Source: Myotis daubentonii
Lineage: Eukaryota > Chordata > Mammalia > Chiroptera > Vespertilionidae
Length of the DNA stretch: 64,000 bases
Assembly (NCBI RefSeq): GCF_963259705.1
Contig: NC_081851.1
Location: forward strand, 58,674,855-58,738,854
Reading direction: 5' to 3'
The notes beneath the pieces are model-generated. The model had not been told where the DNA came from. It saw only the letters and a list, made by a program, of their open reading frames with translations, and searched no databases. A program made the position numbers and the translations under genes. Shown here in pieces: positions 1 to 12,161 of this stretch (positions within the stretch are counted from its first letter, which is position 1; every line of letters starts with the position of its first letter).

Positions 1-532
1 TGACACCCAAGGCATGCTGACCATGTTTAGAAGATTATTCTCTAATTCCCATTTCTTCTGTATACTTCTGCTCCTGCCAGTTGAGTTTTAAATTTACCAA
101 GAGTTCACTGTGCTTCCCCCTGAATCTGTTTACACCAGCTGTACTTATTTTAATTGTAATTAAATACAAAGAAAACTGACAAAATAAACAAAGAAAAGAG
201 AATTGTAATCTTTATGAACACTAAGTTAAATGCCCCAGAAAGCCTCCATATAAATGAGTTACTAAAAAAATTATTGTTACATTTTATGTAGGTGAGACAA
301 CTATAAAAGTTTAAGGGGGGAAAATCATAGAGAAAGATACGGGTTCTAATTCATATTGTTTTGCAAGAGTTTTAAAATTTCTCACTCTGTTTTAAAAACT
401 ACAACTAAAAGTTATAAAAAATAATTTATGGGTATATTTTATGCAAGATCATCAATAAGGCATCTAATCAGAGATGCATACTTAGAAAGGGATGAGAGGC
501 TCATTTAATTGACAAATGAATATATGTGAATA

Positions 533-1008
533 CTAGAGGCCCAGTGCATGAAAATTCATGCACTCGGTGGGGGAGAGGGGTCCCTCAGCCCAGTCTGCGC
601 CCTCTCACAGTCTGGGACCCCTCGGGGAATGTCCACCTGCCAGCTTAGGCCCGCTCCCTGGGGATCAGGCCTAGGCTGGCAGTCAGACATCCCTCTGGCA
701 GCCCGGGAGCCCTTGGGGGGTGTCCCACTGACAGCTTAGGCACTCCTCATAGGGAGTGGGCCTAAGCCACAGTTGACATCCTTAGCGCTGCTGAGAAGGC
801 CAGAGAGGCTCCCGTCACCACAGCTGTGCTTGCAGCCCTTGTGGTTGAGTGGAGCTCCCCCTGTGGGAGCGCACTGACCACCAGGGGGCAGCTCCTATGT
901 TGAGCATCTGCCCCATGGTGGTCAGTGCTCGTCACAGTGACTGGCCAGTCTTTCCTGGTCGTTCTGCCATCAGGGTCAATTTGCATATTACCCTTTTATT
1001 ATGTAAGA
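533..1008 (-). mobile_element. HeliBat-type non-autonomous Helitron
   Basis: The minus strand begins TCTTACATAATAAAAGGG after a host A. It ends in a GTGCAC-type hairpin (arms around 547-572) followed by CTAG at 533 and a host T. No target duplication, as expected for Helitrons. No coding capacity. Confidence 0.9.
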
Positions 1009-1035
1009 TATTCTGTGTTAAATAAAACATTTATG

Positions 1036-1280
1036 GCCCTAGCTGGTTTGGCTTAGTGTTTGGAGCGTTGTTTCACGGACTGAAGATTGCTGGGTTTGGT
1101 TCCTGTCAAGGGCATGTACCTCAGCTGCAGGCTCTATTCCCACCCAGGTTGGGGTGTTTGCAGGAGGCAACCAATTGATGTGTCTCACAAGGATGTTCTC
1201 TCTCTATCTCTCCCCTTCCCTTCCACTCTCTAAAAATAAAATAATCAATGAAGAAAATATTCTCAGGTGAGGATTAACCA
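1036..1280 (+). mobile_element. VES SINE
   Basis: tRNA-like head GCCCTAGCTGGTTTGGCTTA with recognisable A and B boxes, a CT-rich middle and a tail ending CTCAGGTGAGGATTAA. Flanked by near-identical ACATTTATG-containing target duplications (1021-1035 and 1281-1295). Confidence 0.9.
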
Positions 1281-2510
1281 AAATAAACATTTATGTATAA
1301 ATTCTTGTGATTCAACACTTTGGCTTTTATTTTTATTGTTGACAGTATTCACACTTTGACTCTTGATTAATGATGCACCTACCATGCCTAATCACATGAC
1401 GTAAGAATCCTTACACTGCATAAACTACAAAGCAGATAGAATCAAGACTTGAATTCCAGAGTTGAAAAGGTAGAAAACTATCAACTGTTTAAAGTTAATC
1501 AAAGACATTTTGTAATTAGACTATATGGTGTATAAATCTACAAGGAAGTAGGTTTGCTAACATTTTAAACAAATATGCATATTACATACAATTTATCGCA
1601 TTATAATAGTTTAAAATGTTAACATATAATTTTGACAGTGACATTTTTAATCTGATTAAGTTCTGATACATCCAGACTGTTCCTTAACTCTCTACTTCAT
1701 GTTCAGTTTTTTGTGTGTGTTTTTTTAAAGTATGTGCTGACATATAATTTTACCTCAAAAATATCAGATTAACTTTGAAATTTATATCTGAGTTAGAAAT
1801 TGCTTTTTTCTTGTTCTTCAAACTATCCTGAATGGACAAGCCACTACTCTTATGTGGGGTCCAGCACAACCTAAGAGATTTTCCTTTTGATTTATTAAAA
1901 ACAAAATACTACCAAGCCCCTGAATCATAAAGTAACAAACTCAGTTGGTCTTAGACTGCTGAGTCATTATCATGCATAATACTGATCATTGCACAGAACT
2001 ATAGCTTGGTAAAAATCTAAACTATTACTGGATACAAGGAAGTTAATTAAAAACTGTATGAAAAGTTTCCACTCTGCATTTGTCTTCTTATAATTTGTCA
2101 TTTTCTTTCCTGAGAGTAGAGCACAGGTAATAAATTTTTGCATGCCTTGGAGGAGAAAGTCTAGATTCTGTAATGACAATGACTTCAAAGACTGAATTCT
2201 AGAAGGGGCTTTTAAAAGGCCTAAAGATCTTGTTATTTCTTCACCATTCCTGGTTAACATTCAGTCACTAGCATTAGTTTATCGAGGCAACCATTTTCTA
2301 TCAGTACATTTTAAAATATTATTCTATTACTTAAGGTCCTCAATTATTCTTTGAAGAAAACAGCTCTAAGACTATGTAGTTGATCTCTTGTGGTCTCTCC
2401 AAACTCCATATGGAATAATTTGTTAGGAATTACACAAAAGGAATTTTGTTGAAACAAAAGATTAAATTAATTGATGAAAAGTAGAGAATAAATCTGTAAT
2501 CCACTGAAAC

Positions 2511-2733
2511 TTTTTTTTTTAAAATATATTTTATTGAATTTTTACAGAGAGGAAGGGAGAGAGATAGAGAGTTAGAAACATCGATGAGAGAGAAACATTG
2601 ATCAGCTGCCTCCTGCACATCTCCCACTGGGGATGTGCCCGCAACCCAGGTACATGCCCTCAACCGGAATCGAACCCGAGACCCTTCAGTCCGCAGGCCG
2701 ACGCTCTATCCACTGAGCCAAACCGGTTTCGGC
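2511..2733 (-). mobile_element. VES SINE (young type)
   Basis: Reverse of the GCCGAAACCGGTTTGGCTCA head, with ATATTTTATTG and a T-run at the left as the reverse of the A-rich tail. Target duplication CCACTGAAACTTTT on both sides. It lies in sense orientation to EML4. Confidence 0.93.
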
Positions 2734-2935
2734 CCACTGAAACTTTTATATTGCAGTATTTCCACTGTCTTCCATCCCCTGACACACATACATAATACAC
2801 ATACCATACAGTACTATATTTTAAACTAAGCCTTAATTTTGTAGTCATAGTTAAAGAATAAAAGTTATAATAGTGTTTAACGTCCCACTAATGTAGATAT
2901 TTATCAAAGACTCTATTTCTCCTTTAAAAAGCTGC

Positions 2936-3268
2936 ATTAGAAGATGACAAATACTGTATAATATCACTTTTATGTGGAACCTAAAAAAAAACAAAATAAA
3001 GACTCAGATACAGAGAACAAACTGATGGTTGCTAGAAGGAAGGGAAGGGTTAGGTGAAAAAAGTGAAGGTGAATAAGAGGTACAAACTTACAGTTCTAAA
3101 ATAAGTCACAGGAATGTTATGTACAGCAAAGGAAATATAGTCATTAATATCTTAATAACTTTGTATGGTCACAGATATTTACTAGGTTTATTGTGGTGAT
3201 CACATCATAGGGTACATAAAAATGCTGAATCACTATGTTGTACACCTGAAATTGTATGCCCACTACTT
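2936..3268 (+). mobile_element. Old L1 3' end fragment
   Basis: Decayed L1 3' UTR: a TGTATAATATCACTTTTATG segment, then AGAGAACAAACTGATGGTTG and the terminal TACACCTGAAATTG stretch typical of mammalian L1M-type tails. The Helitron at 3275 abuts its end. Confidence 0.75.
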
Positions 3269-3274
3269 TATAAA

Positions 3275-3411
3275 CTAGAGGCCTGATGCATGAAATTCGT
3301 GCAAAGGGCTTGGCCACTGCCTGCCACCTGCCTGCCTCTGCCCCCACCACCGCGGCTTCGTCCAGAAGGATGTCCAGTCTAATTAGCATATTACGCTTTT
3401 ATTATTATAGA
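3275..3411 (-). mobile_element. Short Helitron (137 bp)
   Basis: CTAG end at 3275 with a degenerate hairpin around GATGCATGAAATTCGTGCA, and reverse of a TCTATAATAATAAAAGC start at 3411. Almost only termini remain. Confidence 0.82.
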
Positions 3412-3849
<438 letters not shown>

Positions 3850-3865
3850 CCTTACAAATGGATAC

Positions 3866-3995
3866 CTTTTAGCAGCAGATGAAAAAGTGTCTTTTCTGGC
3901 AACTGAGACAGAGCTGGTATGACTTGGTTTTCTGTTTGTGCCACTCCCATTGGTTATACAGGACATGGAAATAGCTTCTCGAATGCCTGTTTGAC
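3866..3995 (-). CDS. EML4: EML4 exon 3 (coding; 3' boundary uncertain)
   Basis: Next EML4 coding exon. The minus strand has acceptor TCACCTTTAG ending at 3996, then an open frame continuing the split Gly of exon 2: GQTGIREAISMSCITNGSG, then RKPSHTSSVSVARKD and FSSAAK. This is the Ser/Thr-rich, basic start of the linker between the coiled coil and the TAPE/WD40 domain in EML4. Similarity stops at AAAAG|GTATCC at 3865. A GT there is a possible donor, but weak, lacking G at +5. Human EML4 continues with a lysine-rich stretch that is absent here; instead a long GT/GA microsatellite begins about 15 bp on. If the exon ends at 3866 it is 130 bp and phase 1/2. Identity is firm; whether the end is a true boundary or a truncation is open. 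Confidence 0.85.
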
Positions 3996-4694
3996 CTAAA
4001 GGTGATTAAGAAAAAAATTTTCACTAAATTTAAAAATATTTTTCAAAGATTGGAGTTTAAAAAATTAAAACATTAGTGTTTGGAACTAGTAAGCACATTT
4101 TTCTCCCTGGTATACAGCATACAACAGTCTTGTCTCAAGAGTTAATCTCATCAGAATAAATTTATAGGGAAGCCATGCTAAATTGCTAAATTGCAGCTAG
4201 ATCATTCATTACCTAAATGGTTTGCCTGTCACACATAGCAGCTTTAAAGTACATGATTTTAGGTTGTGCTTCAAATTAAACCAGAAATTCCCCACGTCAC
4301 TAATTTTCAGAAATAGCTCAGGTTCTGTTGAAATTTAATTAGAAATACTAAATGTTAAATCTTAGCATGTTATTTCATATTAAAAAATTACAAGTATACA
4401 AAGTAACCTCTGCTTTTAAAATTTACACAGTAGAAGGACTGGAATAAATAAATATGTGATGCCTATGCTGGTGTGGTCAGAAGACTCAATGTCACAGATA
4501 AAGCAGCCACATACACTTAAGGGGTAAGTTTATTTAAAGGTTTGGGAATAGAGAAGTTTTGAATTATTGGACTCAGTTTTCTCACATGCACAGAAGAAAA
4601 TCTAACTTTTAAATTTGGCCAATCTCACATTTGTTTGTTTGCTTCTCTTCATAAAAGCACAGAGTAAAACACATTTATGTAAAGCACTCTAAAG

Positions 4695-4763
4695 CAGCGG
4701 TCGCCAGCATTTCGGACCTCACAGACCATCAGTGGTCCGCAGACCACCAGTTGGCGATCGCTG
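4695..4763. mobile_element. 69-bp hAT MITE with perfect 8-bp TSD
   Basis: CAGCGGTCGCCAGCATTTCG at the left is inverted at the right end (GGCGATCGCTG). Both flanks are CTCTAAAG (4687-4694 and 4764-4771), an exact 8-bp hAT target duplication. The body is almost wholly inverted repeat. A shorter relative lies at 18626. Adjacent 3996-4686 shows nothing I recognise. Confidence 0.93.
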
Positions 4764-5069
4764 CTCTAAAGTGTCCCATATATGATGGTATAACACTGCA
4801 TGTTTACATGAATAAGCAGATAGGCACACCTATATCATAAGCATCTAAAATGTTTCCTTAATATACAGATTCCTAGACCCTACCTCAGACCAAATGACTC
4901 AGAAGAGAGGAAGGGGGAGATCTACTGTATTTTATTTTTTAAAATTTCCTAGGAAATGTTTCACAAATTATAAGGTACAACCCTTCCAATTTATGCTAAT
5001 ATCATTTCATCAGCTCTAGCGCTAGTCTGTGAAACAGGAGACTGATGTATTACAATATTTAAATTTTTT

Positions 5070-5241
5070 AAATTTATTTTTTTATCCTCACCTGAGAATA
5101 TGTTTATTGATTTTGAGAGAGACAGGAGAGAGAAAGAAACATTGATCAGTTGCCTTCTGCATGCACCCCGACTAGGACTCGAACCCATGACCTTTTGGTG
5201 TACAGGATGATGCTGCAAACAACCAAGCCATCTGGCCAGGG
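5070..5241 (-). mobile_element. VES SINE (older subtype)
   Basis: Reverse of a CCCTGGCCAGATGGCTTGG head at the right; TCCTCACCTGAGAATATG tail at the left. Diverged from the young copies. Confidence 0.87.
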
Positions 5242-5261
5242 TTGTACTACAGCTTTAAAAA

Positions 5262-6475
5262 AAAAAAAATTGTGGTAAATACTCATAATGTAAAATTTGC
5301 AACTTTAACCACTTATAAAGGTACAATTCAGTAGCAATCAGTGTATTTACAATGTTGTGCAACCGTCACTATTTCTCAATTCAAGAACATTTTCATCACC
5401 TCCAACAGAAACTCTTTACTATTATGCAGTCCCTACTGCCCCTCCCCCCAGCCGTTGTCAACCATTAACCTGCATTATCTCTATAGATTTGCCTATTCCA
5501 AATATTTCATATACAAAGAATCATACTATGTATGCTCTTTTTGTGTCCAGCTTCTTTCACTTAGCACTATGTTTTCAAGGTTCCTCCATGTGGCAGCATG
5601 TATGAGCACTTCATTCTTTTTTATGGCTGAATAATATGCCATTGTATAAATATACCACATTTTGTTTATTATCCATCCGTCATAGATATCTGGTTGTTTC
5701 CATCTTTTGGCTATTTTGACTAGTGTTGCCATAAACATTTGTGTACAAGTTTTCATGTGAACATCGCATCATTTATTTAGGTATATAACTAGGAGAATTG
5801 CTGGTTCACATGGTAATTTTATGTTTAATTTACTGAGAAACCCCAACAAACACAGCAGTTGTACCATTTTACTATCCACCAGCAATGTATGAGGGTTCCA
5901 ATTTTACCACATCCTTGCCAACACTTATTTTCAGTTTTTTAAAAAACTTATAGCCTTCTCTGTGAGTATTAAGTGCTATCTCACTATGATTTTGATTTAC
6001 ATTTCCCTAATAAGGATGAAAATCTTTTACTGGGCTTGTTAGCCATTTGTATATCCTCTTTGGAGAAATATCTATTGAAATCCTTTGGCCATTTTTTCAA
6101 TAGAACTATATGATGTAAATTGTTGTCTTCCTTCTTTTTTCTTAGTAATTTTAGAGTTAAAAGTTTGTCAAGTTTGTTCATCTTTTTTTTTTAAGCTTTG
6201 GTTTCATTAACTCTATTATTTTCCTATATTCTACTTCATTTATCTCTAATCTTTATTATTCCCTTCCCTCTGCTGGTTTTAGATTTGATTTTTTGTTTTT
6301 CTATTTCCTTAAGGTTAAAGTTAGTTACTGATTTGAGATCTTTTTTTTTTTTTAAACATAGGCATTTACAACTATAAATTTTCCTGCGCACTGCTTTTCC
6401 TATATTTTTTGAAATGTAAATTAGTTTTTTATAAGATTTTTTGTTATACACACACAATAAAACATTAAACACTAC
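5262..6475 (-). mobile_element. Antisense L1 fragment
   Basis: Reads as the reverse strand of an old L1 3' region: AATATGCCATTGTATAAATA, TTGCTGGTTCACATGGTAA and TATCCTCTTTGGAGAAATAT are landmark antisense L1 phrases. The part after about 6180 resembles antisense L1 ORF2. Its reading frames are broken. Confidence 0.8.
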
Positions 6476-6795
6476 GTAAAGCCATATTTAGCCCGCAATT
6501 CACTTCCCATGTTTTCTTTCAAAGTCCCAAACCTCATCTCAAAAAAGATCACTCACACTCATTAAGACAGCTATTATTAAAAACAAAGCCACACACACAC
6601 ACACACAAATAACAAGTTTTGGGAAGTATTTAGAGAAATTGGAATCCTTGTATATTTTTGGCAGGAATTTAAAATGGTGCAGGTGCTGTAGAAAACAGTA
6701 TTGGCTACTTTTCAAAAATTAAACATGGAATTACCATATAATCTAGCAATTCTACATCTGGGTATATATACCCAAAAGAATTGAAAGCAGGGAGT

Positions 6796-6952
6796 TGTCT
6801 GGGTTGGGTATCTTGGTTGGAGTGTCATCCCAATGCACCAAGGTTGTGGGGTTCTATCCCTGGGTTGGGGCACATATAGGAATCAACGAATGGGTGTGTG
6901 AATGAGACAACAAATTGATATTTCTCTCTTTCTGAAAATCAATTTTTAAAAA
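6796..6952 (+). mobile_element. VES-related SINE, degenerate
   Basis: GGTTGGAGTGTCATCCCAAT head remnant and TCTCTCTTTCTGAAAATCAA tail, with target duplication AGCAGGGAGT at 6786-6795 and 6953-6962, inside the L1. Confidence 0.82.
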
Positions 6953-7156
6953 AGCAGGGAGTCAAGCAAATATTCGTACACCCATGTTCATAGCTACAGT
7001 ATTCACAATACGCAAAAGGTAGAAGCCACCCAAATGTCACTGAATGGATATCCAATTGTTATATATACATACAATGCATATTATTCAGCATAAAAAACAA
7101 ATGAAGTTGTGAAACATACTATCACATGGATGGACCGTAAAGATGTTATTCTAAGT

Positions 7157-7361
7157 CAGGGGTGGGGAATCTTTTTTTTTTGCCAAGGGCCATTTGGATT
7201 TTTATAATATTCTCAGGCCATACAAAATTATCAATTTAAAATTAGCCTGCTGTATATGGTTAAACATTTAATTAACTCTCACCCCTAATGCCTTGGCAGG
7301 GCCAAACCAAATCATTTCACGGACCTTAGACGGCGCTCGGGCCGGACGTTCCCCACCAGTG
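7157..7361. mobile_element. hAT MITE (205 bp)
   Basis: Terminal repeats CAGGGGTGGGGAAT and inverted GTTCCCCACCAGTG. 7 of 8 bp match in the target duplications TTCTAAGT and TCCTAAGT. It sits within the L1 at 6540-7680. Confidence 0.88.
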
Positions 7362-7680
7362 TCCTAAGTGAAATAAGACAGACACGAAAGAACAAATATT
7401 GTATGATTTTAATTATACTAAGTATTTAGAGTAGTGAAATCCATAGAAATAGAATGGTGGTGGTTAAGGATTGAGAGAGTATGGATGGAACAAATGTGGA
7501 GTTATTGTTTAATGGGTACAGAGTTTCAGTTTGGGAAGAGGGAAGAGTTCTGAATATGCATGAATGGTTGCACAACAATATGAATGTATTTAATGCCACT
7601 GAACTGTACACATAAAAATAGTTAAAGTGGTAAATTTCATGTTATGTATATTTTATCACAATAAAAATATTCAATACACC

Positions 7681-9468
7681 ACCAATGTTTCTAAGTCCTA
7701 TAGTTTACTCTTCAATTCTTCAAATGCTTTCAAGGTAGCTGTAGAATTATCATTCATCTTTACATGATTAGATGGCAGTGTATGTTTCAGAGTTTTGATC
7801 AGTTTCAGGGGCTCTCTATTCACATCCTAAATACTTACTCCTAAAAGGCCATCTTCTAATGTCCATTTCAAAGCCTATATATAATGGCTTCCAACTACCG
7901 AGCCAGTTATAAAGTTTATTCCATAAAGTAGTAACAATAAAAAGTGGAAATGTTTGTGTAATTATTTCAAAATTTTATTACTTTATGTAAAGTGAATGAA
8001 AAAACTGAAAAATGAAGGTGCTGATGTGAATGAAAAAGGTCTCAAAAACATAATATATGATTGAAAATTTTCTAGTACTATGTTAAAAAGAACAAATCTT
8101 TGGCCTAAACTGAATGCTCACTGGACTTGTTAATTGTATAGTCACTAGTGAAAGAAAACAAAATTTTAAAAAAGTAAAAAACCTGAAGAAATTTTGGAGC
8201 CACACCAAAGACTGAAATACAAATGATAATTTTACTATATTTTTAATATCTTTATCAGAATCTCCCTCTCACACATATATACATGATGTAAGCATTTCAG
8301 AGATGAATTATGTATGAATACTCTATTTTAGAATATCTCATTGAAAGCAATTGTGAGATAGGGCCATGGACCAATAGTTATTTCTGAATTTCCTGTGTTA
8401 AATTATGTCTAATCCTCTCTGATAAAAAATACATAACGAAGTTTCTTCATGTTCTTTTACCTCAAGAAGAAGAGCTTGCGTTTCATACACATTAAGCTAA
8501 CAATTATTTCCAACAGAAAAACATTATACTCCCAAAGTATAAATGGAATAATCTCTTCAATTTCAAAATAAATTGATTAGGGCCACAATTTGCATGAGGA
8601 CTATTAAGTACTCTGTAACTCATTTAGAATTTAACGTCTAGGTGTTTTATTCACTAAACACCAACAAATTACAGGCACTGTTCAAAATATATACATAATT
8701 CTGTATATATGTGTAATTCATAAATATATAATAATCTCTGCGTTTCACATGTAATGGAATTGTTTCAGTTGCATTTTCTACATTCTCTTGAATATCACTT
8801 AAAAAAACAACTACCATTCTTTTACCAATGTCTCATGGCATATCTACTTCAACTTAGTGTTTCTGAAATTTCTAAGCTAAATTGACATTTTATGTTGATA
8901 CTGATGTGACTACTTATTCCTTTCTCAGCAATTACACTATGGTGAAATTTTAGTTACTGATTATGAAATATACTCTTCTGAATATTAATATATTTATAAG
9001 ATTGAGTCACCCTATAATCCTTAACTAAATATTACTTAAAATACTACTGTGCAGAAAAAAATAAAAAACTGACCACTAAAACATTGCAGAAATCTTCTAA
9101 CCCTGTTCAAATTACCTCATCCTGTAAGAACTGCTGTTAAGTTTATAATGAAAGGAAAACAAAGGAGCTTATTCTGACATTATCAGAAGCAAAACCTTGT
9201 TGTTGACTTTTTGTAAAATGTAAATATATATGCCATTAGAGCTGAAGTGTCTGCGCACCCATCTCTGAGCACATATCCCCAACTTCCTGTCTCCTAGAAG
9301 TTACCATTTAGTTTAGGTATTTCTGATTTGCAGTAATAAAACAACCAAACATAAAATAATAACTTTCTGAATACCACTTAGCTACAGTAAACAAACTGTT
9401 ATAGCCATTGAAGAGGAAGACTCTGAAAAAATGGTTAGAAGAAAAAAAGAATAGTTGGTGAAACTAGG
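7681..9468. other. Repeat-poor intronic stretch
   Basis: About 1.8 kb of AT-rich EML4 intron 2 with no transposon I recognise. It contains the 59-bp segment 8596-8654 that recurs at 15322-15380. Confidence 0.6.
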
Positions 9469-9691
9469 TTTTTTTAAAAAAATGTATTTTATTGATTTTT
9501 TACAGAGAGGAAGGGAGAGGGATAGAGAGTTAGAAACATCGATGAGAGAGAAACATCGATCAGCTGCCTCCTGCACACCTCCCACTGGGGATGTGCCCAC
9601 AACCAAGGTACATGCCCTTGACTGGAATTAAACCTGGGACCTTTCAGTCCGCAGGCCAACGCTCTATCCACTGAGCCAAAACGGTTAGGGC
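9469..9691 (-). mobile_element. VES SINE (young type)
   Basis: Reverse of GCCCTAACCGTTTTGGCTCA at the right, ATGTATTTTATTGATTTTTT at the left. Target duplication GAAACTAG on both sides. Confidence 0.93.
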
Positions 9692-9845
9692 AGAAACTAG
9701 TTGTTTTTTTTTAAGAGGCAGGTAGGAGGTGGGCCTAGGCAGTCCAAAGGTACAAAGGTGGGTTAGGATGAGATGAACATTGATTAGTTGCATCACTTTA
9801 CAAGTAAATTGCATCTAATTACCTGCCATTCAAGTTATAAACCAC

Positions 9846-10308
9846 CTAGAGGCCTGGTACACAAATTCGTGCACCAGTGGGGTCCCTTGGCCTGGCCTGT
9901 GGGATCAGGCCAAAACCGGCTCTCTGACATCCCTCAAGGGGTCTCGGATTGTGAGAGGGCACAGGCCATGCCGAGGGACACCACCAGTAGACAATCAGGG
10001 CCGGGAAGTGACGTGGGAGGTTGGCCAGCCGAGGAGGGACTGTGGGAGGGCTCCAGGGCTTGTCGGGCCCTTCTCACTCAGTCCTGATCGGCTGATCCCA
10101 GAAGCAAGCTAACTTACCAGAGCGTCTGCCCCCAGGTGGTCAGTGCACGTCACAGCAACTGGTTGACTGGTCGACTGTCTGCCCCCTGGTGGTCAGCGCA
10201 CGTTACAGTGAGCGTTTGAGTGGCCTTAGCATATCATTACCATATTAGGCTTTGATTGGTTGAATGGACGACCAGACACTTAGCATATTAGGCTTTTATT
10301 ATATAGGA
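9846..10308 (-). mobile_element. Helitron, member 1 of a tandem triple
   Basis: CTAG end at 9846 followed by the ACACAAATTCGTGCACC hairpin. Start TCCTATATAATAAAAGCC at 10308 on the minus strand. It abuts the next Helitron with no spacer. Same subfamily as 45754-46215 and 61936-62346: shared GGATCAGGCCAAAACCGGCT-like interior and the GTCTGCCCCC(T/A)GGTGGTCA blocks. Confidence 0.93.
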
Positions 10309-11329
10309 CTAGAGGCCCGGTGCACAAAAATTTGTGCACTCGGGGGAGGGGGGGGTCCCTCAGCCTGGCCTGTGCCCTCTCGCAGTCTGGGACCCATCAG
10401 GAGATAATGACCTGCTGGCTTAGGCCTGCTCCCGGGTGGCAGAGGGCAGGCCCAATCCCTAGGTGCAGCCCCTGGTTGGGCTCAGAGCAGGGCCGATTGG
10501 GGAGTTGGGGTGCCACCCCCTGTCATGCACAGAGCAGGGCGGATCGGGAGGCTGCAATGCCACCCTCAGTCACGCTCAGGGTAGGGCCGATTGGGGGGTT
10601 GGGGCACCGCCCATGTCACACTCAAGGCAGGGTCGATGGGGAGGTTGCGGCGCCATCCCGTCAAGCACGAAGCAGGTCCAATCAGGGGGTTAGGGGACTG
10701 CCCCCTGTCACTCACAGAGCAGGGCCCATCAGGGGGGTTGGGGCTCCATACCCTGTCACGCACAGAGCAGGGTCGATCAGGGGGTTGGGGAGCTCCCTCC
10801 TGTCACGCACAGAGCAGGGCCCATCAGGGGGTTAGGGAGCTCGCCCCTGTCATGCACTGAGCAGGGCCCATCAGGGGGTTGGGGAGGTCCCCCCTGTCAC
10901 ACACAGAGCAGGGCAGATCAGGGGGTTGGGGCGCCGCACCCTGTCACACTCAGGGCAGGGCTGATGGGGAGGTTATGGCTCTACCCCGTCACACACAGAG
11001 CAGGGCCCGTGGGGGGGGGGGGGGGAGAGCGCCACACCCTGTCACACACACACCAGGGCCGATCAGGGGGTTGGGGCGCCGCACCCTGTCACACACAGAG
11101 CCGCAGGGCGATCAGGGGGTTGGGGAGCTCCCCCCATCAGGCACAGAGCAGGGCTGATCAGGGGGTTGGGGCGCCTTCCCCGGTCACCTAACAGAGCAGG
11201 ACGGATAGGGAGGTTGTGGCCCCGCCCCCTGTCACCCACAGAGCTGCAGGGCGATCAGGGGGTTTGGGCGCTGCCCCCGTCACGCTGATCTCGGTGCCGG
11301 GAGGCATATTACCCTTTTACTATATAGGA
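10309..11329 (-). mobile_element. Helitron with internal minisatellite, member 2 of the triple
   Basis: CTAG at 10309 with a strong GTGCACAAAAATTTGTGCAC hairpin. Start TCCTATATAGTAAAAGGG at 11329 on the minus strand. The interior is mostly a tandem repeat of about 47 bp. Its 3'-terminal 250 bp or so also appear at the 3' end of the Helitron 25401-27314. Confidence 0.92.
10480..11290. repeat. About 47-bp GC-rich minisatellite inside a Helitron
   Basis: Repeated GAGCAGGGCCGATCAGGGGG - TTGGGG - CCCCTGTCACGCACA units, roughly 16 imperfect copies, with a pure G-run at about 11008-11025. Long reading frames on both strands are by-products of the repeat. Confidence 0.9.
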
Positions 11330-11912
11330 TAGAGGCCTGGTGCACGGGTGGGGGCCGGCTGGTTTGCCCTGAAGGGTGTCCTGGATCAGGGTGGGGTCAC
11401 ACACCCTTCAGAGTGGGGTCCCCACTGGGGTGGGTGCCTGGCCAGTCTGGGTGAGGGGCTGAGGGCTGTTTTCAGGCTGGCGGGTGACTGAAGCTCCCAA
11501 CCGCTCCTTTTTTTTTTCTTTTTTTTTTTATTCTGGGCCAGCTTTAGCTCTGAGGCTTGGCTCCAGCTCTTAGGTCTTCGCTGCTGAAAGCAGGTATCTG
11601 GTTTGTTTGGGTTCTATAGTCGAAACACTGTATCAACTCCAGCTCTGAGATCCCGGCTGGCTGAAAGCAGGTTTCTGGGGTTTTGTTTAGCTTCTATATT
11701 TGTAACAATGTTTCAAACTGCAAGCTCAGAGGCCGGCGGGGAACGCTGAAGTCCTCCATCACTGAAGCAAGAAAGCCTCCTGTTCGCTTCAAGCTGCCTG
11801 GCTGCCGGCCGCCATCTTGGCTGGCAGTTAATTTGCATATCACCCTGATTAGCCAATGGGAAGGATAGTGTAGGTACAGCTAATTACCATGTTTCTCTTT
11901 TATTAGATAGGA
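11330..11912 (-). mobile_element. Helitron, member 3 of the triple
   Basis: Begins TAGAGGCCTGGTGCAC directly after member 2; the C of CTAG is missing. It ends with the reverse of a TCCTATCTAATAAAAGAG start at 11912. The interior carries the 'CAAGATGGCGGCCGGCAGCC' block shared with the 25401 Helitron. 11913-12157 holds nothing I recognise. Confidence 0.87.
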
Positions 11913-12161
11913 TTGTTTCTGATTCTCTCTCTGATATCCCCAAATTTGGTGGTTCCTGTTCCTCGATCTCCATCTTTCCAATTGGCACAAGCTGGTTCAC
12001 CTTCATTCAGAACCCTTGCATTGCTCTTCTAGCCACCTGTCAAATTTATCTTTCTGCGACACTGACCTGATCATGTGTACTCCCTTCAACCTTTGATAAA
12101 AGCGGGAAAAACAGAAACCTACATTATTATGGTAAAATTGTGGGTCACTTTTTCTTTTTAA

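Larger units (their letters stand above)
6540..7680 (+). mobile_element. Sense L1 3' fragment, interrupted by VES and hAT
   Basis: Sense L1 tail: AATAACAAGTTTTGGGAAG, then GGTATATATACCCAAAAGAA, GGATGGACCGTAAAGATG, and the end GTGGTAAATTTCATGTTATG with an A-rich tail. Interrupted by a VES (6796-6952) and a hAT MITE (7157-7361). It meets the preceding antisense L1 to form a large inverted pair. A small AC repeat lies at about 6591-6606. Confidence 0.82.

Noticed and set aside
533..572. Strong GC hairpin followed by T-poor sequence, resembling a terminator
   Set aside because: It is the conserved 3' hairpin of a Helitron; the same applies to the other CTAG-end hairpins.
10320..11191. Long overlapping reading frames on both strands rich in G, R, S and P
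   Set aside because: They follow the 47-bp tandem repeat of a Helitron; the same peptides appear in several frames and again at 26729-27160, so they are repeat artefacts.
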